From: Clostridium_AD sp050717515
GTDB lineage: Bacteria > Bacillota > Clostridia > Clostridiales > Clostridiaceae
NCBI RefSeq assembly: GCF_050717515.1
Contig: NZ_JBOITL010000025.1
Location: 124,001-188,000 of the forward strand
Direction: 5' to 3'
DNA: 64,000 bases
Notes under the pieces: model-generated
What the model saw: only the letters and a program-made list of their open reading frames with translations
What the model was told of the DNA's origin: nothing
Databases searched by the model: none
Part shown: positions 44,181 through 52,813 of the stretch, in pieces
How the letters are laid out: every line of letters begins with the position of its first letter
Position numbering within the stretch: the stretch's first letter is position 1
Made by a program: the position numbers and the translations under genes

Positions 44181-45140
44181 ATGAAAAAAGTAGCTATTTT
44201 AGTTGCAGCCATAGCTTTTACAGTAAGCATAAATACAAAGGTGTTTGCAACAGGTGCTGAAAATTCAGTTACTACAAGTACAAGTATTGATGCAAATATA
44301 AGTGAGGTTGTTGATAAGGATACAGGAATTATGCCAGACAGTATGTTTTATTTCTTTGATAAGGCCTTTGATAATCTTAAAGTATTTTTAACCTTTGATG
44401 ATGCAAAGAAAGCAGAAATAATTTCACAAATAGTAAATGAAAGAATAGCTGAATATGACAGTATGACAGAAAAAGAAAAATATGATTTGGCACAAAATAT
44501 AATTAAAGAATTAGATAAGTTAAGTGAAAAATTAGATGTATTGGAAGAAGATAATGATAAGGAGGTTAATATAGAGCATAAGGAAGCAGTAGCTAGCATG
44601 GTAGAAAAAAGACATTTGTTAAATACAGCAAGACAAGAGTATCAATCAGTAATGGTTGATTTAAAACAAGCTACAAAATCTGGTGATGAAGTGGCTATAA
44701 AAGCTGCGCAGGAACTATTAAAAGTAAATGAAGATTTATATAAAAATGCTAAAGAAGCATTTAAAACAGCTTTTGAAGAAATGAAAGCAGTTAAAAAAGA
44801 TATTGTGAAAAGTGATGAAAAGATAGAACAACCAAAAGTAACAGAAGAAAAGGTTGAAGAAGAAAAAGTAGAAAAAGCAAAAGAAATAAAAGAAGCTAAA
44901 GAAATAAAAGAAGCTAAAGAAGCAAAAGAAGCGAAAGAAGTAAAAGAAGTAAAAGAAGTAAAAGAAGTTAAAAAAAATATAATTAGAAATGAGAATAAAA
45001 GAGAAGAAATAAAAGAAAAATTAGAAAATATACAAATTAGAAATGATAATAAAAAAGAAGAAATAAAAGAAAAATTAGAAAACATACAAATTAAAAATGA
45101 TAATAAAAAAGAAGAAATAAAAGAAAATAAAAAGAAATAA
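44181..45140 (+). CDS. Secreted DUF5667-like protein with Lys/Glu repeat tail
   Basis: 319 residues. Signal peptide (KKVAILVAAIAFTVSINTKV, cleavage near VFA-T). The DUF5667-type segment PDSMFYFFDKAFDNLKVFLT begins at residue 52, followed by long helices (~75-210). From ~235 a repeat tail runs: KEI/KEA/KEV triplets, then 18-residue units IRNDNKKEEIKEKLENIQ repeated two and a half times, ending in lysines. The domain is of unknown role and is often near SigI or linked with cell surface. Divergent from sigI with shared promoter boxes, so it is a probable SigI target. The tail may bind the wall. Confidence 0.85.
   Translation: MKKVAILVAAIAFTVSINTKVFATGAENSVTTSTSIDANISEVVDKDTGIMPDSMFYFFDKAFDNLKVFLTFDDAKKAEIISQIVNERIAEYDSMTEKEKYDLAQNIIKELDKLSEKLDVLEEDNDKEVNIEHKEAVASMVEKRHLLNTARQEYQSVMVDLKQATKSGDEVAIKAAQELLKVNEDLYKNAKEAFKTAFEEMKAVKKDIVKSDEKIEQPKVTEEKVEEEKVEKAKEIKEAKEIKEAKEAKEAKEVKEVKEVKEVKKNIIRNENKREEIKEKLENIQIRNDNKKEEIKEKLENIQIKNDNKKEEIKENKKK
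44876..45130 (+). repeat. In-frame tandem repeats in the DUF5667-like gene
   Basis: Two nested repeats: a run of 9-bp GAAGYNAAA-like units encoding KEI/KEA/KEV triplets (about 44876-44970) and a 54-bp unit (about 44984-45125) in two and a half copies. Such tracts can change length by slippage. Confidence 0.8.
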
Positions 45141-45187
45141 ATAGAACCTTAGTCATTTAGAATAAAAGTTCTCATCTAGGTAAAAAT

Positions 45188-45222
45188 AAGATATTGTAAT
45201 ATAAAATTACAATATCTTATTT
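45188..45222 (+). terminator. Terminator after the DUF5667-like gene
   Basis: 13-bp perfect stem AAGATATTGTAAT with complement, 5-nt loop, followed by ATTTTAATTT. Confidence 0.88.
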
Positions 45223-45248
45223 TAATTTAGAGGAGGAAAATAAAATTT

Positions 45249-45407
45249 ATGAGAAAAACAAAGTTACCAAAAGGCCAGCATGAAGAACAAGTCGAAAATG
45301 TAAAAAATATGCTCCAAAGAGGTATGGGTCTTATTGAAATTATAGACTTAACAAGTCTAAATGAAGAGGAAGTCATAAAAATCAATAATGAACTTAGAGG
45401 TGAATAG
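45249..45407 (+). CDS. Small helical protein, 52 residues
   Basis: MRKTKLPKGQHEEQVENVKN and a further 32 residues with GMGLIEIIDLTSLNEEEVIK. The second half follows the G-X-S-X-E-E-I-X-X-X-T-G-L pattern found at the C-terminus of Rpn/PD-(D/E)XK transposase-like nucleases and related proteins, here without the nuclease. GGAGG lies 12-13 nt before the ATG, a long spacing. No function can be assigned. Confidence 0.55.
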   Translation: MRKTKLPKGQHEEQVENVKNMLQRGMGLIEIIDLTSLNEEEVIKINNELRGE

Positions 45408-45439
45408 TAAAAAAAATGACGGGGAGTCCCGCCATTTAT

Positions 45440-45685
45440 TTATTTATTATTAATGCCTGCAACAAAATTTAATTCCCGAACTGCAGCTAAAACCTGTTCC
45501 TTATCCACAGTACAAGTAGCAGTGGAAAGACCATGTTTTTCTAAAATGCTAGTTACTTCAGCATGAGTAATAGCAGTAGAAGGATATTCTCCTTGTATTC
45601 GTAAATCTAAGTCACTATTATCACGTTTGAAAGATACAAAATATTCACCTGCATCATTTTTATCTAGTACAAAACCTTTAGCCAT
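45440..45685 (-). CDS. Hypothetical protein, 81 residues
   Basis: Soluble small protein MAKGFVLDKNDAGEYFVSFK... with a likely beta N-terminal half and helical C-terminal half (THAEVTSILEKHG, DKEQVLAAVRELN). The ATG follows AAAGGGGGG. Not recognised. The downstream end is close to a short GC-containing inverted repeat at 45418-45434 (GACGGGGAGTCCCGCC), perhaps its terminator. Confidence 0.65.
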   Translation of the reverse strand: MAKGFVLDKNDAGEYFVSFKRDNSDLDLRIQGEYPSTAITHAEVTSILEKHGLSTATCTVDKEQVLAAVRELNFVAGINNK

Positions 45686-45852
45686 TATTATGCCCCCCTT
45701 TTTTACACAAATAGTACAATTATAGTATAGTGCACAGCTAATTAATTATCAAAGTATTTTATTTGCACAATAAAATGTATTAAACAAAATAATAAGTAAA
45801 AGATAATAAATGTAATAAGTAAGTTAATAAATAAATTTAAGGAGAGAAGATT

Positions 45853-45957
45853 ATGCCCAAAAAAGGAATGAGTAGACCACAAGTTCAACCAAAAGGGGAT
45901 AAAAATAAGAAAATGAAGGGTGACGATGCAAAAAGAGTTCCCGAAATAGGAAAATAA
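45853..45957 (+). CDS. Tiny basic protein, 34 residues
   Basis: ATG behind AAGGAGAGAAG. Product MPKKGMSRPQVQPKGDKNKK followed by MKGDDAKRVPEIGK. Very basic with no hydrophobic segment. A well-formed terminator follows the stop at once, which supports a real transcription unit. Unknown function; the composition suggests binding to nucleic acid or a spore role. Confidence 0.6.
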   Translation: MPKKGMSRPQVQPKGDKNKKMKGDDAKRVPEIGK

Positions 45958-45960
45958 TAA

Positions 45961-45985
45961 AAAGCTGCTTATAGGCAGCTTTTTA
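45961..45985 (+). terminator. Terminator after the 34-residue gene
   Basis: AAAGCTGC (45961-45968) pairs with GCAGCTTT (45975-45982), then Ts. Confidence 0.85.
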
Positions 45986-46146
45986 TTATGATTGGACTGC
46001 ACACCTAATATTTTACAGCTATACTGTAAAATATTTAAACTTATTCATTATTAATGAATTTATTGATTGTTTTTAAATGGATATTAGAGTAAAATCTACA
46101 TATATGAAATAATAAAATAATACATTTATATTTTAGGGGGATTTTA

Positions 46147-47427
46147 GTGCAGAAAGTTTATAAGAAGATTTTTTTTGGATTGATTTTTATGGTTTTTATT
46201 TTGAGCAAGTCTTTTAATGTTCTAGCAGTTAATTTAGAAGGTGAACAAAAGGTTACAAAGGATAAAATTTGGACAATAACTTTTAATTATTCTATTTTAT
46301 TTGATGAACTAGCCCATGACAATATTACTGTAATAAATAATCAAGGGCAAAAGATGAATGTAATTTTAGAACTTAGTGAAGATAAAAAAAAGGTCATAGT
46401 AAAACCACCTCTTGATGGGTATATAGAAGGCGAAAAATACCAATTAAACATAGGCGATAAGTTACAGTCGATTGAAGGTAAGCCACTAAATAAGGCTGTC
46501 AGTATTATGTTTGCGGTAGAAAAGCCAGTGTCTATTGTAAAAGTAAATAATATCAACTTATCTATAAAACAAGGACAAGCATTTATTCCTCAAAAAAAAG
46601 TAACAGTAGATTTAAGTAATGGTATACGTCAGGATAGGGATGTTATTTGGGATAGCAGTATTGTAGATACAACTAAAGTAGGAATACATATTTTTAAAGG
46701 AAAAGTTGAAGGATATGAATTAGAAGTAATTTTAACTTTAACAATTTTAAAAGTTGAAGTTAATTATAATGATATGGTAAAGGCATCACCAGTAATTGCC
46801 ACTATATCACGGGATTCAAATTTATATGCTGAAATGTCTACTAAATCTAATAAACTTGCCTTAGTAAAAAAGGGAATCAAGGTAGAGGTTATTAAGGACA
46901 GCGGATATAAATGGTATTATATAAAAACTAATTTAGGGAAATATGGCTGGGTAGAAGCATATAGTTTAATAATACCTAGTGATCCGGCAACAAACACAAT
47001 TAAGCTTTCAACAGCACAACTAGAAGGCTATGTGAATTTTAAAAAATTTAAAAGTAATAATAAATATTTCATGTGGGTAGATCTTAACCGTCAAATTGTT
47101 AACGTATTTCAGGGAACAGAGGGAAAGTACAAGCTTTTAAAAACTATGAGTTGTGCAACAGGAAGAAATATTTCTCCTACAGTGAGAGGTACTTTTGCAA
47201 TTCAAAACAGGGGGACTTGGTTTTTCACAGGTAAAAGTGGAGCGAAAAATTGGGTGGCATGGAATGGACAATATTTATTTCATTCTATAATTATGGACGC
47301 CAATGGAAATGTAAAAGATTATACCTTAGGGAAAAGGGCCTCTGCTGGATGCATAAGATTATCAATAAATGATAGTAAATGGGTGTATGATAATATGCCT
47401 AATGGAACAGCAGTGTGGGTTAATTAA
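46147..47427 (+). CDS. Secreted L,D-transpeptidase (Ig-like, SH3 and YkuD domains)
   Basis: 426 residues. GTG start behind AGGGGGG, signal peptide (~1-27). Then an SbsA-type Ig domain (~30-118), a Big-like domain (~120-205, DLSNGIRQDRDVIWDSS), an SH3b domain (~215-282, LVKKGIKVEVIKDSGYKWYY) and a C-terminal YkuD catalytic domain (~300-426) with His in LFHSIIMD and the nucleophile in SAGCIRLS; the usual SHGC is SAGC here, a common variant. It makes 3-3 peptidoglycan cross-links or attaches proteins to wall stems. Single gene with a perfect terminator. Confidence 0.92.
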   Translation: MQKVYKKIFFGLIFMVFILSKSFNVLAVNLEGEQKVTKDKIWTITFNYSILFDELAHDNITVINNQGQKMNVILELSEDKKKVIVKPPLDGYIEGEKYQLNIGDKLQSIEGKPLNKAVSIMFAVEKPVSIVKVNNINLSIKQGQAFIPQKKVTVDLSNGIRQDRDVIWDSSIVDTTKVGIHIFKGKVEGYELEVILTLTILKVEVNYNDMVKASPVIATISRDSNLYAEMSTKSNKLALVKKGIKVEVIKDSGYKWYYIKTNLGKYGWVEAYSLIIPSDPATNTIKLSTAQLEGYVNFKKFKSNNKYFMWVDLNRQIVNVFQGTEGKYKLLKTMSCATGRNISPTVRGTFAIQNRGTWFFTGKSGAKNWVAWNGQYLFHSIIMDANGNVKDYTLGKRASAGCIRLSINDSKWVYDNMPNGTAVWVN

Positions 47428-47482
47428 CCAATAGTAAGGTGAATAAGTATACATTAATATTTTTTAAAATTGGCTTAATGCA

Positions 47483-47524
47483 AATTAAACACCATGTTGA
47501 ATTATCTCAACATGGTGTTTAATT
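47483..47524. terminator. Bidirectional terminator after the L,D-transpeptidase gene
   Basis: Perfect 18-bp stem AATTAAACACCATGTTGA with complement and a 6-nt loop between convergent genes. Confidence 0.9.
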
Positions 47525-47561
47525 ATCACTATGAATTTAAAGTAAACGTTAAATTCATGCC

Positions 47562-47975
47562 TTATTCATATAACCCAAATCCAGTAATAACTAGTGTATC
47601 CCAATCAGTTTCTTCATTTTTAACCCAAGTGTATTCAATACATAGCTGTTTTAACCAGGCATTAAGGCCACTACTTTTTTTACTGGCATTTGGCGCTTGT
47701 CTACCGAAACTTTCTTTTATGGTTTCAAGTAATTCTATTTGATCGTCTTTTCCCATCTCTTTATCTAACATTTCTTCTATAACATCGCAGCATTCTTCAT
47801 AACATTTTTTATCCTCAGCATACAATTCATCTGCCAGGAGCTGACGTTTGTTATTTAGTGTATCTCGGACAACATTAATTTCTTCTAAATTTGATAAGTA
47901 TTTTTTAGCTATGTTCATAGCGGCAATATCATTATCTATTCTAATTATTGCTCTTTCTAATTTTGCATTTCTCAT
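47562..47975 (-). CDS. Hypothetical protein, 137 residues
   Basis: Mostly helical, charged, with a possible coiled coil over the first 90 residues (AIIRIDNDIAAMNIAKKYLS, DKKCYEECCDVIEEMLDKEM). The C-terminal part LNAWLKQLCIEYTWVKNEET is more ordered. No membrane segment. The start codon has only a weak GAGAAG site. Not recognised. Confidence 0.6.
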   Translation of the reverse strand: MRNAKLERAIIRIDNDIAAMNIAKKYLSNLEEINVVRDTLNNKRQLLADELYAEDKKCYEECCDVIEEMLDKEMGKDDQIELLETIKESFGRQAPNASKKSSGLNAWLKQLCIEYTWVKNEETDWDTLVITGFGLYE

Positions 47976-48006
47976 TCTAATCTTCTCACTTTACATTTTT
48001 TATTTA

Positions 48007-48078
48007 GTCATTAATTTAGGCATCTTGAAAAAAATAACTATTGTGAATGCTTGTTATTTTTTTCAAGATGCCTAATGA
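48007..48078. repeat. Strong long hairpin in a divergent intergenic region
   Basis: A perfect 21-bp stem (48018-48038 AGGCATCTTGAAAAAAATAAC, pairing with 48053-48073) with a 14-nt loop, and further pairing TCATTA/TAATGA outside. It stands between two divergent gene starts, where no terminator is needed. Confidence 0.75.
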
Positions 48079-48286
48079 CAATAAATCAATTATATCATAA
48101 ATTTACTATGATACAAAGCTCTTCGTATATTAAGGCTTTTTCTAGTGGTAACTCAAAAATTATTTAGAATAAAAAAATCAAAATTGTTGAAATTATGCGA
48201 GAAAGAGTATAATATTAGAAATATATCAAACAATTAACATTTGAATGTAGGATTATCTACTCTAGACAAAAGGAGGAAGGAATAAT

Positions 48287-48997
48287 GTGGAAAAATTAAA
48301 GGGTGTCTTAAATAATATTTATGGTGGCAAGGTTCTAGATGTAGGCACCGGTAGAGGCGAATTTATCGATTTACTTAAAGAAAACTTAAAGGATTACACC
48401 GAGATAATAGGTATAGATATGAATGATATTGCTTTGGAAAAGGCAAAAGAGAGATTTAAAGATGAAAATATAGAATTTATAAAAATGGATGCAGAAAATT
48501 TGAATTTTAAGGATAACACTTTTGATATAGTATGTCTTTCAAATTCTATACATCATCTGCCAAACATACAAAAAGTTCTTAATGAAATGAAAAGGGTTTT
48601 AAAACCAAGTGGATATTTTTTACTTCAAGAAATGTTTTGCGATAATCAAAATAAAACGCAACTTACCTATGTTTATTTCCATCACTTTATTGCAGAAATT
48701 CAGACTTTGATCGGAGGATATCATAATAAAACACTAAAAAAACAAGAAATATTAGATATTGGTAATAGTTTAACACTAGAAAAATTAATATATTTTGAAT
48801 GTAATTATGAAGAAGATAATCCAATGAGCGACGAGGAATTAAAAGGTATGCATAAAGCTGTAGATGATTATGTTGAGAAAACTAAAGATTTTCCTCAATA
48901 TGAAAGTTATAAAGATCAGGGACAAATTATTAAAGAAAGACTTTCAAATATAGGGGTGTCCCTTGCTACAGAATTATTTGTTATGGGAAATAAATAA
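48287..48997 (+). CDS. SAM-dependent methyltransferase, class I
   Basis: 236 residues. Motif I KVLDVGTGRGEF, acidic loop IIGIDMND, motif II NTFDIVCLSNSIHHLPN and motif III VLKPSGYFLL are those of UbiE/Methyltransf_11 enzymes. The C-terminal half (~130-236) is less typical and gives no clue to substrate. GTG start at 48287; an overlapping ATG one base earlier encodes only four residues, so initiation must select the GTG. RBS AAAGGAGG. Confidence 0.88.
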   Translation: MEKLKGVLNNIYGGKVLDVGTGRGEFIDLLKENLKDYTEIIGIDMNDIALEKAKERFKDENIEFIKMDAENLNFKDNTFDIVCLSNSIHHLPNIQKVLNEMKRVLKPSGYFLLQEMFCDNQNKTQLTYVYFHHFIAEIQTLIGGYHNKTLKKQEILDIGNSLTLEKLIYFECNYEEDNPMSDEELKGMHKAVDDYVEKTKDFPQYESYKDQGQIIKERLSNIGVSLATELFVMGNK

Positions 48998-49049
48998 TTA
49001 AAAGAATTTAAAGATTAATTGAAAATTTAAAAAACAGGGGTGATATTTC

Positions 49050-50435
49050 ATGCTATCAAAAATATTAATCGAGGAAGTATTAAGCAAAGCTTTATGTACA
49101 GGAGGGGATTTTTCAGAATTATTTTTAGAGGACACTGTAAAAAATAATATATCAATGGTTGATGGAAGAGTAGATAATTCTGTATCTGGAAGAGAGTTTG
49201 GAATAGGTATTAGAATATTTAAAGGTCTTAATAGTGTATATGCATATACAAATGATGCAAGTCGCGAATCCTTATTAGAAACAGCTTACAAAGCGGCCTG
49301 TGCTGTAGGAAATATTAATAATGAAAAAAGTATAGATATAAACTTAACAGAAAGAATATGTTCAAACATTCATCCGATTTTATATGTTCCATCCACTGTT
49401 AGCAACTTAAAAAAGGTAGTGGAAATGAAAAAAGCCTATACTGCAGCTAAAGATTATAGCAGTGAAATAGCTCAGGTAACCATAAATTATGGAGACGTGG
49501 ACCAAAAGGTTTTAATAGCAAATAGTGAAGGCTTATTAACTAATGATAGAAGAATAAGAACAAGAGCATTTATACAAGCGGTAGCCAGTAATGGAGTAGA
49601 AAACCAAATGGGTGTCCAAGGTCCAGGAAGAACAATGGGATTTGAAATGTTCCATGCTATTAATATTGAAGAAATAGCAAGACAAGCTAGTAAAACAGCT
49701 GTTACTATGTTACATGCAGCAGTTTGTCCAGCAGGGAAAATGCCTGTAGTAATAGATAATGGATTTGGTGGAGTTATATTCCATGAAGCATGTGGCCATG
49801 CTTTAGAAGCTGCAGCTGTAGCAAAAGGCAACTCGGTATTTGCAGGCAAATTAGGAGAGAAGATTGCATCAGACAAGGTAACGGCAATTGATGATGGTAT
49901 TATGCCAAATTTATGGGGTTCAATAAATATTGACGATGAAGGAACTCCAGCTAAAAGGAATGTATTAATCGAAAATGGTATTCTAAAAGGATATATGATA
50001 GACAAATTAAATAGTAGAAGAATGAATATGGAGATTACAGGAAGTAGTAGACGGGAATCCTATAAGTTTGCACCAACTTCAAGAATGACTAATACCTTTA
50101 TTGCTCCAGGTAAAGATGATGAAAATGCTATTATAAGCACAATGCAACAGGGCTTATATGCAAAACAAATGGGTGGAGGTTCCGTAAATCCTGTAACAGG
50201 AGAATTTAATTTTGCAGTAGTGGAGGGGTATTTAATTAAAAATGGTAAAATAGATAGCCCAGTAAGAGGAGCTACATTGATAGGAAAAGGATCAGACATA
50301 TTACTTAATATTGATATGGTAGGAAAAAATTTAAAGCATGGTCAGGGAATGTGTGGCGCATCAAGTGGAAGTGTACCAACAAATGTTGGACAGCCTATGA
50401 TTAGGGTATCAGAAATTACAGTAGGTGGAAGATAG
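49050..50435 (+). CDS. tldD: Metalloprotease TldD
   Basis: 461 residues, full length. Active subunit of the TldD/TldE complex with zinc motif HEACGH at 245-250 in GVIFHEACGHALEA, and the C-terminal GKGSDILLNIDMVGKN...GMCGASSGSVP segment. With PmbA it degrades unfolded or modified short peptides in the cytoplasm; in other bacteria the pair matures microcin B17 or degrades CcdA. The partner gene follows 11 bp downstream. No peptide precursor is visible nearby, so a general peptidase role is likely. Confidence 0.95.
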   Translation: MLSKILIEEVLSKALCTGGDFSELFLEDTVKNNISMVDGRVDNSVSGREFGIGIRIFKGLNSVYAYTNDASRESLLETAYKAACAVGNINNEKSIDINLTERICSNIHPILYVPSTVSNLKKVVEMKKAYTAAKDYSSEIAQVTINYGDVDQKVLIANSEGLLTNDRRIRTRAFIQAVASNGVENQMGVQGPGRTMGFEMFHAINIEEIARQASKTAVTMLHAAVCPAGKMPVVIDNGFGGVIFHEACGHALEAAAVAKGNSVFAGKLGEKIASDKVTAIDDGIMPNLWGSINIDDEGTPAKRNVLIENGILKGYMIDKLNSRRMNMEITGSSRRESYKFAPTSRMTNTFIAPGKDDENAIISTMQQGLYAKQMGGGSVNPVTGEFNFAVVEGYLIKNGKIDSPVRGATLIGKGSDILLNIDMVGKNLKHGQGMCGASSGSVPTNVGQPMIRVSEITVGGR

Positions 50436-50446
50436 GAGGGATTTAT

Positions 50447-51802
50447 ATGTTATTAAATGAATTTGCAGAAAAATTATTTAAAAGAGCTGAAGAAGCTTGC
50501 TTTAGCGAGTATGAAATATATTACGAAGCAGGAGAAAGTTTAGACATAGAAATATTTAAAAAGGAAGTAGATAAATATAGTTTAAATAAAACTATGGGTA
50601 TAAGCTTTAGAGGTATTTATGAAGGCAAAATGGGATATGCATACACAGAAATTATGGACGATGAAGCAATAGAATTATTAGTAGAAAAAGCAAAGGCAAA
50701 TGCCCAAATTATTGAGAATGAAGAGAAAGAAATTATTTTTGAAGGTAGCAACAAATATGAGGATTTTAATGGATATAATGAGGACATTAACAGCATATCA
50801 CCTGAAAATAAGATAAAACTTGCAATTGAGCTTGAGGATGAAGCTTACAAATGCAGTGAGTATGTTAAAAATACAGGAGGATGTTCTTTAGGAACAACAG
50901 AAAATGAAAGAAGAATAATAAATTCAAAAGGATTAGACATTAGCACTAAAGCAAACGGCATATATGGATTTATGGAACCCGTTGTTACTAAGGAGGGAAA
51001 AACTAATAATTCCTATGCATATAAATTTACAAATGATATGGCGGAATTTGATATAAAAAAAATTGCAAGAGAAAGTGTAGATGAGTCTTTAGCTTACTTT
51101 GGTGCAGAATCAGTGAAAACAGGTAAATATAGAGTATTATTTAAAAATTCAGTATCTTCGGAATTTCTTCAAACCTTTGGAGGAATATTTAGCGCTGACA
51201 ATACTCAAAAGGGATTATCACTATTAAAAGGTAAAGTAGGAGAAACTATTGCTTCTGAGAGTTTAACAATAGTTGATAATCCATTTTTAAAAGGGAGTCT
51301 ATGTTGTACACCTTTTGATGCAGAAGGTGTAGCTACATATTGTAAGAATATAGTGGAAAAAGGGAAGCTAAAAACATTACTTCATAATCTTAAGACTGCT
51401 ACAGTGGAGACATTACAGAGTACAGGAAATGCCTCAAAAGCATCCTTCACGGCGCCTATAAAGGTTGCGCCTACAACTTTATATATTGAAAAAGGAATAA
51501 AATCCTATGAAGATATGATTAAAGCCTTAGATAATGGAATTATAATAACCGAGGTACAGGGAACTCATTCAGGAGCTAACCCTATATCAGGAGATTTCTC
51601 ACTAGCAGCTAAAGGCTTTTTAGTAGAAAGCGGAAAAATAATAAGACCAGTTGAGCAGATAACTATAGCTGGTAACTATTTTGAAGTGATGAAAGATACT
51701 TTGGAGGTCGGATGTGACTTTAAACTAGGAATACCAAGATCAGGATCATGTTTTGGTAGCCCCTGCGTTTTAATAAGGGAAATTTCAGTTGCAGGTCTTT
51801 AG
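50447..51802 (+). CDS. pmbA: TldE/PmbA, partner of TldD
   Basis: 451 residues. Same fold as TldD but lacking HEXXXH, as expected of the non-catalytic partner; the C-terminal RSGSCFGSPCVLIREISV segment and VQGTHSGANPISGDFS motif are typical. Starts behind AGGAGGG 11 bp after tldD. The operon ends at a very strong bidirectional hairpin. Confidence 0.94.
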   Translation: MLLNEFAEKLFKRAEEACFSEYEIYYEAGESLDIEIFKKEVDKYSLNKTMGISFRGIYEGKMGYAYTEIMDDEAIELLVEKAKANAQIIENEEKEIIFEGSNKYEDFNGYNEDINSISPENKIKLAIELEDEAYKCSEYVKNTGGCSLGTTENERRIINSKGLDISTKANGIYGFMEPVVTKEGKTNNSYAYKFTNDMAEFDIKKIARESVDESLAYFGAESVKTGKYRVLFKNSVSSEFLQTFGGIFSADNTQKGLSLLKGKVGETIASESLTIVDNPFLKGSLCCTPFDAEGVATYCKNIVEKGKLKTLLHNLKTATVETLQSTGNASKASFTAPIKVAPTTLYIEKGIKSYEDMIKALDNGIIITEVQGTHSGANPISGDFSLAAKGFLVESGKIIRPVEQITIAGNYFEVMKDTLEVGCDFKLGIPRSGSCFGSPCVLIREISVAGL

Positions 51803-51805
51803 GTA

Positions 51806-51860
51806 AAAGTAGAAAGTAATTGTGGACAGCTTACAGCTGTCCACAATTACCTTCTACTTT
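51806..51860. terminator. Bidirectional terminator after tldD-pmbA, overlapping the end of the hemerythrin gene
   Basis: Stem of about 26 bp with one mismatch region (core AGTAATTGTGGACAGCT and complement), loop TAC. Confidence 0.92.
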
Positions 51861-52408
51861 ATTTTAGCTTCTAATTCACTTAATATGTTAATATATCTAT
51901 CTTGAAGACTATTTTTTGTAGCCTCAGTTTCTACGGCCAAGCATAATGTATCTACTTCTGCTAGCTGATCTTTACTTAATCTTTTTTGTGCGAAAGTATA
52001 AATGGCGGTATCTTCCTTGTCGATGTGTCTATGAAGTAAGTCGGTATATGCTATAGCGTTGGCAATTATATCTACTCTTGAGTCATTATCGCCAGATTGA
52101 AATTTAACTAAGGCTGCTTCTAGATTGCTCATAAAAAGTCTACCCAAATCATGTTCAACTAGCATGCCCATAATAGGACCATTCGCTATTCTCTCACCTA
52201 AAACTTCACTCATTTTTTTGAAGAGAATGACCTCTTCTTTATTATGATGGTGTTTGTCTGCATAATTTCTAACAAAATCAATAACAATATTAAAGTCATT
52301 ATAATCCACTTCTTCATTGTTAAGTACTTTAATAGAGAATTTGCGAACCACGACTAACATTCTTTTTATAATTTTATGTTCTTCCATCATTAATTCTATA
52401 GCATTCAT
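51854..52408 (-). CDS. Hemerythrin-domain protein
   Basis: 184 residues, four-helix bundle of the HHE family. Iron ligands can be seen as MEEHKIIKRM (His10), DKHHHNKEEVILF, VEHDLGRL and LLHRHIDKEDTAIY. Such proteins bind O2 or NO or act in oxidative defence in anaerobes; the LHRH-KEDTAIY end is typical of the clostridial form. AGGAGG precedes the start. Its stop lies inside the shared terminator. Confidence 0.92.
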   Translation of the reverse strand: MNAIELMMEEHKIIKRMLVVVRKFSIKVLNNEEVDYNDFNIVIDFVRNYADKHHHNKEEVILFKKMSEVLGERIANGPIMGMLVEHDLGRLFMSNLEAALVKFQSGDNDSRVDIIANAIAYTDLLHRHIDKEDTAIYTFAQKRLSKDQLAEVDTLCLAVETEATKNSLQDRYINILSELEAKIK

Positions 52409-52813
52409 AATAGTTCCTCCTAAAATTAATATTTTATGGATTAAGTAAACTTAGTTTTAGCTGTTTATAAGAAAATTATAAACATCTATACTTTAGTTTA
52501 ACCCAAAAAGTATATTATATAAATATCTTAAAATTGATAATTATTATTAATTAATAATATATCATACAAAAATCTGAAAGTAAATGCTACTTGCTACATA
52601 ATATCAAAAAGGATATATTGTTATTAACTGTATTTTAATATTAGCTTTTGCATAATTTAGATGAATATGTATAGTTAGTTTTATAGTCCTAAATATTAGT
52701 TTTAAAATGTAAAAGTTTTAAATAAAAGTATTTCGAGTAACGAAGAAATATAGTGATTATTGGAAAATAATATGATATTCTTAAAATATAAATAATGGAT
52801 GGAGAGGATAGAC
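52409..52813. other. Divergent intergenic region, 405 bp, no gene found
   Basis: Very AT-rich. It must hold the promoters of the hemerythrin gene and of the EamA gene. I see no ORF with a ribosome site, no riboswitch and no strong hairpin, only an AT palindrome near 52543-52561. Confidence 0.6.

Noticed and set aside
44642..45085. 147-residue open frame antisense to the DUF5667-like gene
   Set aside because: It is the mirror of the Lys/Glu repeat codons, gives a Ser/Phe-rich low-complexity product, and has no ribosome site.
45742..46002. 86-residue hydrophobic frame on the minus strand
   Set aside because: Its start lies beyond a terminator hairpin and it overlaps the 34-residue plus-strand gene, which has a ribosome site and terminator.
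48285..48299. ATG one codon-frame before the methyltransferase GTG
   Set aside because: It encodes only MWKN before a stop; the GTG frame carries the methyltransferase motifs.
49487..50005. 172-residue frame antisense to tldD
   Set aside because: tldD is full length with an intact active-site motif; the antisense frame has no recognisable motif.
52560..52640. Partial resemblance to the palindromic element (CAAAAAGGATATAT)
   Set aside because: Only about 14 bases match and there is no complementary second arm.
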